The notes under the pieces are model-generated. The model was not told the origin of the DNA and ran no database searches. It worked only from the letters and a program-made list of their open reading frames with translations. The position numbers and the translations under genes were made by a program. Positions 8,650 to 10,891 of a stretch of DNA of 10,891 nucleotides are shown one piece after another. Each line of letters opens with the position of its first letter. Positions within the stretch are counted from its first letter, which is position 1. The stretch lies in contig JAADGA010000006.1 in NCBI GenBank assembly GCA_013152615.1, forward strand, positions 1 to 10,891, in the 5' to 3' direction. Source of the DNA: Alphaproteobacteria bacterium (GTDB taxonomy: Bacteria; Pseudomonadota; Alphaproteobacteria; Sphingomonadales; Emcibacteraceae).

Positions 8650-8655
8650 ATTATA
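8650..8655 (-). promoter_or_regulatory. Candidate -10 element (TATAAT) for dnaB
   Basis: A perfect TATAAT reads on the minus strand just past the T-tract of the rplI terminator, about 28 bp before the dnaB ATG. No good -35 is found at 16-18 bp; the best nearby hexamer is TTGATG at 22 bp, within the terminator loop. If used, it would give a very short leader. Position is suggestive, but the composition is AT-rich, so chance is possible. Confidence 0.35.
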
Positions 8656-8659
8656 TCCT

Positions 8660-8690
8660 AAAAGAAAAGGGCCGCTTCATCAAGCGGCCC
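8660..8690 (-). terminator. Intrinsic terminator after rplI
   Basis: On the minus strand a perfect 9-bp stem (GGGCCGCTT / AAGCGGCCC) with a 4-base loop GATG is followed at once by TTTTCTTTT. It starts 28 bp after the rplI stop. This is a textbook rho-independent terminator and it ends the rpsF-rpsR-rplI unit. In the plus direction the stem is not followed by a comparable T-run (GTTTAAATTT), so it is directional. Confidence 0.92.
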
Positions 8691-8718
8691 GTTTAAATTT
8701 AGCTTAACTCTAAGGATA

Positions 8719-9372
8719 TTACGCGTTGTCTTCTGCCGGTGAAGCGGCCGCAGCAACCATATTGTCCGAAGGTGCATTGCCCGTCTCTTCCTCTGCATTT
8801 TCCGTCTCTCCCAAGAGAGTGGCATTGTCGGAATCTTCTTCATTTTCGAAGTAATCCTCAACAGAGACATCAAGATTCTCTTCGGCAGACTTTGCCGCCA
8901 TGCCCTTGACCTGAATTTCGGCTTCTTCGGTCGAGCGTGCAACATTGATGTTAACGCTGGTCACGACTTCGGCATGAAGCTTGATCTGAATGCTGTAGAG
9001 GCCGAGGAATTTGATGGCATGATCCAGAATAACCTGGGCGCGATCAACCCTGAAGTCCTGTTCGCCCAGAATGATTGCGATATCACGGGCAGATACCGAG
9101 CCATAAAGATTGCCTGATTCGCCAGCCTGACGAATGAGGATCGCCGAGACGCCGTCAAGCTTGGTCGCGACAATTTCGGCCTCTTTTCTGGCCTCGAGGT
9201 TACGGGCTTCGATCTCGACACGCCGGGTTTCAAAATATTCCCGGTTGGCCTTGTTAGAGCGCAGGGCTTTCTTCCGTGGCAGCAGAAAATTACGGGCGTA
9301 CCCGTCTTTTACCGTTACGGTGTCGCCGATCTGACCCAGTTTGCGCACCCGTTCAAGAAGTATGATTTCCAT
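8719..9372 (-). CDS. rplI: Large-subunit ribosomal protein L9, with acidic C-terminal extension
   Basis: L9 binds 23S rRNA through its N-terminal domain and spans outward from the ribosome. The first ~52 residues are typical, with the signature GQIGDTVTVKDGYARNFLLP at 13-32. A charged connecting helix (about 42-75) and the C-terminal domain (to about 148) follow. The frame codes for 217 residues, about 70 longer than the 149-residue E. coli protein. The extra part is Ala/Glu/Asp/Asn-rich, probably disordered, and lacks recognisable motifs; longer L9 tails are common in alphaproteobacteria. The Shine-Dalgarno AAGGAG sits 8 nt before the ATG and overlaps the rpsR stop, which supports coupled translation. 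Confidence 0.96.
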   Translation of the reverse strand: MEIILLERVRKLGQIGDTVTVKDGYARNFLLPRKKALRSNKANREYFETRRVEIEARNLEARKEAEIVATKLDGVSAILIRQAGESGNLYGSVSARDIAIILGEQDFRVDRAQVILDHAIKFLGLYSIQIKLHAEVVTSVNINVARSTEEAEIQVKGMAAKSAEENLDVSVEDYFENEEDSDNATLLGETENAEEETGNAPSDNMVAAAASPAEDNA

Positions 9373-9384
9373 TTTTCAGGCTCC

Positions 9385-9639
9385 TTATTGTAGCAGATAT
9401 GGCAACAGTGCCAGGTTGCGGGCGCGTTTGATCGCCTTGGCCAGTTCACGCTGTTTCTTGGTGGAAACGGCCGTGATCCGGCTCGGGACAATCTTGCCAC
9501 GCTCGGAAATGAATTTGCTCAGGAGACGCACATCCTTATAGTCGATGATCTGGGCATTGGCACCGGAAAAAGGACAGGTTTTGCGGCGTCTGAAAAAGGG
9601 ACGGCGGCTATTACCGCCATTGGAATGTTGTTCAGCCAT
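9385..9639 (-). CDS. rpsR: Small-subunit ribosomal protein S18
   Basis: S18 forms a heterodimer with S6 and binds 16S rRNA in the platform of the 30S subunit. The frame codes for 84 residues, normal length. A basic N-terminus (RRPFFRRRK at 12-20) leads to KTCPFSG (20-26), then the conserved body [13 protein letters not shown] (32-44) and the C-terminal [20 protein letters not shown] with ALLPY. The Shine-Dalgarno AAGGA is 9 nt before the ATG and overlaps the rpsF stop codon. It is the middle gene of the rpsF-rpsR-rplI operon. Confidence 0.98.
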   Translation of the reverse strand: MAEQHSNGGNSRRPFFRRRKTCPFSGANAQIIDYKDVRLLSKFISERGKIVPSRITAVSTKKQRELAKAIKRARNLALLPYLLQ

Positions 9640-9651
9640 GGGGTAAATTCC

Positions 9652-10092
9652 TTATTCTGCTGCGGTCGGTTTGGCAGACGCGGCGGGTTTGACATTTGCG
9701 GAAGTCTTGTTTTCAAAACGCGGCGGACGGTCATTCCGGTTTTCAAAGCGCGACGGGCGACCATCACGGTCTTTTGAGCGCAGGACAACGGAATCGCCTT
9801 GTTCAAGCACATCAACCCGGATGGTCATGAAGCGCACAATGTCTTCATGCAGCCGTTCGTTCCGCTCCAGTTCGGCAACGGTGTCGGCACTGCCGTCAAT
9901 GTTAAACAGGACATAGTGGCCTTTTTTGTATTTCTTGATTCGATAGGCCAGCACCCGCAGGCCCCATTGTTCAGTTTTGGTAACTTTGCCGCCATTATCC
10001 TCAATGATTTTTGTCAAATCCTTGCTTATCGCGTCAACCTGTTGCGGTTGGATATCCTGGCGTGCGATAAAAATATGTTCATAAAAAGCCAT
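9652..10092 (-). CDS. rpsF: Small-subunit ribosomal protein S6, with repeat-bearing C-terminal tail
   Basis: S6 pairs with S18 on the 30S platform. I start it at the ATG at 10092, giving MAFYEHIFIARQD and 146 residues, because AAGGAG lies 10 nt upstream and the S6 fold starts right there. An in-frame ATG at 10125 lacks a ribosome-binding site. The globular domain spans about 1-100, with EQWGLRVLAYRIKKYKKGHY at 41-60 and NERLHEDIVRFM at 78-89. The tail (about 105-146) is longer than the core needs. It has two adjacent 10-residue units of the form xxRPxRFEN[RK] at 110-119 and 120-129, then an Ala/Lys/Pro-rich end. Acidic or basic S6 tails vary widely among bacteria. Confidence 0.97.
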   Translation of the reverse strand: MAFYEHIFIARQDIQPQQVDAISKDLTKIIEDNGGKVTKTEQWGLRVLAYRIKKYKKGHYVLFNIDGSADTVAELERNERLHEDIVRFMTIRVDVLEQGDSVVLRSKDRDGRPSRFENRNDRPPRFENKTSANVKPAASAKPTAAE

Positions 10093-10102
10093 TTGCAGGC
10101 TA

Positions 10103-10108
10103 CTCCTT
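10103..10108 (-). promoter_or_regulatory. Shine-Dalgarno of rpsF (decides the start)
   Basis: AAGGAG on the minus strand, 10 nt before the ATG at 10092. It lies downstream of the alternative in-frame ATG at 10125, so it can serve only the shorter form. Confidence 0.85.
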
Positions 10109-10170
10109 GTCTTTGTAAAGTTCATTTAACGGTTTTTCCGCCGGGGTGATTACGAATATCAAATCGTCAC

Positions 10171-10176
10171 ATTATA
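10171..10176 (-). promoter_or_regulatory. Candidate -10 element (TATAAT) for the rpsF operon
   Basis: Perfect TATAAT on the minus strand about 80 bp upstream of the rpsF ATG, implying a leader of about 70 nt. The nearest -35-like hexamer, TTGCTG, is only 13 bp away, and nothing matches at 16-18 bp. A leader of this size would leave room for the S6:S18 autoregulatory site known from other rpsF operons. Confidence 0.4.
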
Positions 10177-10281
10177 TTATTAACCGACACAGCAAACCGG
10201 GGCATTCTTTAGCGGAATACCCTGAAGCGGCGCAATATACATCAAAGGCCGGTAAAAACAAGGGGAATAACACTGGTGGTC

Positions 10282-10294
10282 CCGATTATATCGG
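10282..10294. promoter_or_regulatory. Perfect inverted repeat CCGAT-TAT-ATCGG
   Basis: Five-base perfect arms with a 3-base centre, 13 bp in total, between the two divergent genes. It could be a dimeric repressor operator; its factor is unknown. Being short, it may be chance. Confidence 0.35.
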
Positions 10295-10299
10295 CTAAG

Positions 10300-10317
10300 G
10301 GTCGACTTTTGCCGACC
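10300..10317. promoter_or_regulatory. Imperfect inverted repeat GGTCGAC-TTTT-GCCGACC
   Basis: Seven-base arms with one mismatch around TTTT. As RNA on the plus strand it would be a small hairpin ending 8 nt before the ATG of the 27-codon frame upstream of fabD. As DNA it is operator-like. It is not followed by a T-tract, so it is not a terminator. Its centre is about 20 bp, two helical turns, from the centre of the neighbouring inverted repeat. Confidence 0.35.
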
Positions 10318-10325
10318 TGATTGCT

Positions 10326-10409
10326 ATGACGTTATTCAACATAGAATTTAGTACAGAATTTAGCACAGAATTTAACACAGAAATATCAGAAGGAATTTCC
10401 GCATTATGA
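10326..10409 (+). CDS. Possible 27-codon leader ORF overlapping the fabD start
   Basis: Short open frame from ATG to TGA, 27 codons, whose stop overlaps the fabD ATG as ATGA. It starts MTLF and then shows a four-residue period, Phe-(Asn/Ser)-(Ile/Thr)-Glu, four times, before ending ISEGISAL. The DNA repeat keeps the frame, and one of the changes between units (AGT to AGC) is synonymous. The frame contains the fabD Shine-Dalgarno AAGGA as part of its Glu-Gly codons. Against it: no clear Shine-Dalgarno before its own ATG, and a frame this short can arise by chance. An in-frame TAA at 10296-10298 bounds it upstream, so it is not the tail of a larger gene. I know of no matching protein. It could be a coupled leader peptide or simply untranslated. 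Confidence 0.3.
   Translation: MTLFNIEFSTEFSTEFNTEISEGISAL
10335..10382 (+). repeat. Four tandem 12-bp units upstream of fabD
   Basis: Four consecutive units of the form TT(C/T)-A(A/G)(C/T)-A(T/C)A-GAA. Units 2 and 3 differ at a single base, unit 4 by one further base from unit 3, and unit 1 by two bases from unit 4. A degenerate ATATCAGAA follows. The tract ends 23 bp before the fabD ATG, so it would lie in the fabD mRNA leader or promoter region. Confidence 0.85.
10390..10394 (+). promoter_or_regulatory. Shine-Dalgarno of fabD
   Basis: AAGGA, 11 nt before the ATG at 10406. Spacing is on the long side. It lies inside the possible upstream 27-codon frame, as expected for translational coupling. 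Confidence 0.65.
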
Positions 10410-10891
10410 TCAGCGCATTTATTTTCCCGGGTCAAGGCAGCCAGACCGTCGGTATGGGGGCAGACCTTGCTAAAAACATGCCGGAGGCGGCCCGGGTTTT
10501 TGAACAGATTGACGATGCGCTCGGGCAGAATCTGTCCCGGCTGATGTTTGAAGGGCCGCAGGACGACCTCACCCTGACTGAAAATGCCCAGCCCGCGCTG
10601 ATGGCGGTCAGCATGGCGGTGATGCGGGTGCTGGAAAAAGATTTCGAGGTCAGGCTCGCTGAAACCGCCGCGTTTGTCGCCGGCCATTCGCTCGGCGAAT
10701 ATTCGGCGCTGGCGGCCGCGGGGGCAATCGGTCTTGAGGATACGGCGCGGTTGCTTAAATTGCGCGGTCAGGCGATGCAGCGCGCGGTGCCGGTCGGGGT
10801 CGGGGCGATGGCGGCGCTGCTTGGGCTTGATTTTGAGGTCGTGGTTGAGGTCGCGGCGGAGGCAGCCGGGGATGAAGTTTGCGCGGCCGCT
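10406..10891 (+). CDS. fabD: Malonyl-CoA:ACP transacylase, 5' part (cut by window edge)
   Basis: Transfers malonyl from CoA to acyl carrier protein, supplying the extender unit for type II fatty-acid synthesis in the cytosol. 162 codons are present, about half of the usual ~310 residues. The N-terminus MISAFIFPGQGSQ is typical, with GQGSQ at 9-13. The nucleophile is Ser95 in GHSLGEYSALAAAG, and Arg120 (LRGQAMQ), which binds the malonyl carboxylate in the family, is present. An in-frame TAA at 10373-10375 with no start codon in between fixes the ATG at 10406. It is transcribed away from rpsF. In related genomes fabG and acpP often follow, but that lies outside the window. Confidence 0.96.
   Translation, partial: MISAFIFPGQGSQTVGMGADLAKNMPEAARVFEQIDDALGQNLSRLMFEGPQDDLTLTENAQPALMAVSMAVMRVLEKDFEVRLAETAAFVAGHSLGEYSALAAAGAIGLEDTARLLKLRGQAMQRAVPVGVGAMAALLGLDFEVVVEVAAEAAGDEVCAAA

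Larger units (their letters stand above)
10093..10405. other. Divergent intergenic region between rpsF and fabD (313 bp)
   Basis: This is the only stretch over 300 bp without a conventional gene. The rpsF-proximal part (10093-10180) holds the rpsF leader, its Shine-Dalgarno and a TATAAT. The middle (about 10181-10280) shows nothing I can assign. The fabD-proximal part (10281-10405) holds two short inverted repeats, a 12-bp tandem repeat and a small open frame that overlaps the fabD start. Promoters for both directions must lie here unless fabD is read from further away, but I see no confident -35/-10 pair for either. Confidence 0.8.

Noticed and set aside
10090..10125. Upstream in-frame ATG giving S6 11 extra residues
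   Set aside because: No Shine-Dalgarno before it, whereas AAGGAG sits correctly for the inner ATG, where the S6 fold begins.
10295..10687. 130-codon minus-strand open frame opposite fabD
   Set aside because: It runs antisense to clear FabD coding sequence, and its Ser-Val-Leu-Asn repeats are just the complement of the 12-bp repeat. No recognisable domain or ribosome-binding site.
1..10891. Mobile element, defence island, CRISPR or novel gene cluster
   Set aside because: All genes with recognisable domains are housekeeping and syntenic; no transposase, integrase, att-like repeat, tRNA or spacer array was seen on either strand.

Overview
The window looks like the chromosome of an alphaproteobacterium. 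The evidence is the gene order (fabD divergent from rpsF-rpsR-rplI, then dnaB-alr-mlaE-mlaF-radA-cvpA-purF-SDR), the long tails on L9 and S6, and the short insert in the DnaB ATPase domain. I cannot name a genus. It is a housekeeping region: I see no insertion sequence, phage gene, CRISPR array, tRNA or rRNA, and no cryptic defence or secretion locus.

Layout. Eleven of the twelve conventional genes lie on the minus strand and are read from right to left. From the right edge: a start-proximal fragment of fabD (plus strand, running off the window) faces away from rpsF across a 313-bp divergent region. The ribosomal-protein operon rpsF-rpsR-rplI follows, with 12-bp gaps in which each Shine-Dalgarno overlaps the previous stop codon. 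It is closed by a strong intrinsic terminator (9-bp GC-rich stem plus T-tract). A second, tightly packed run then starts at dnaB and continues through alr, mlaE, mlaF, radA, cvpA, purF and a short-chain dehydrogenase/reductase cut by the left edge. In this run dnaB/alr, mlaE/mlaF and purF/SDR overlap by 1 to 4 bp, and the largest gap is 65 bp.

Function. The genes cover core growth: fatty-acid initiation (FabD), translation (S6, S18, L9), replication (DnaB), recombinational repair (RadA), peptidoglycan D-alanine supply (Alr), outer-membrane lipid asymmetry (MlaE/MlaF), and the first committed step of purine synthesis (PurF). CvpA is a membrane protein. The SDR has an intact catalytic triad but no assignable substrate.

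The most unusual feature is just upstream of fabD. A 27-codon open frame (10326-10409) contains four in-frame 12-bp repeats encoding Phe-Ser/Asn-Thr/Ile-Glu. It ends in a TGA that overlaps the fabD ATG as ATGA, and it contains the fabD Shine-Dalgarno. Two inverted repeats lie just upstream of it. This could be a translationally coupled leader peptide or regulatory array for fatty-acid synthesis, but nothing beyond sequence structure supports that, and it may be chance.
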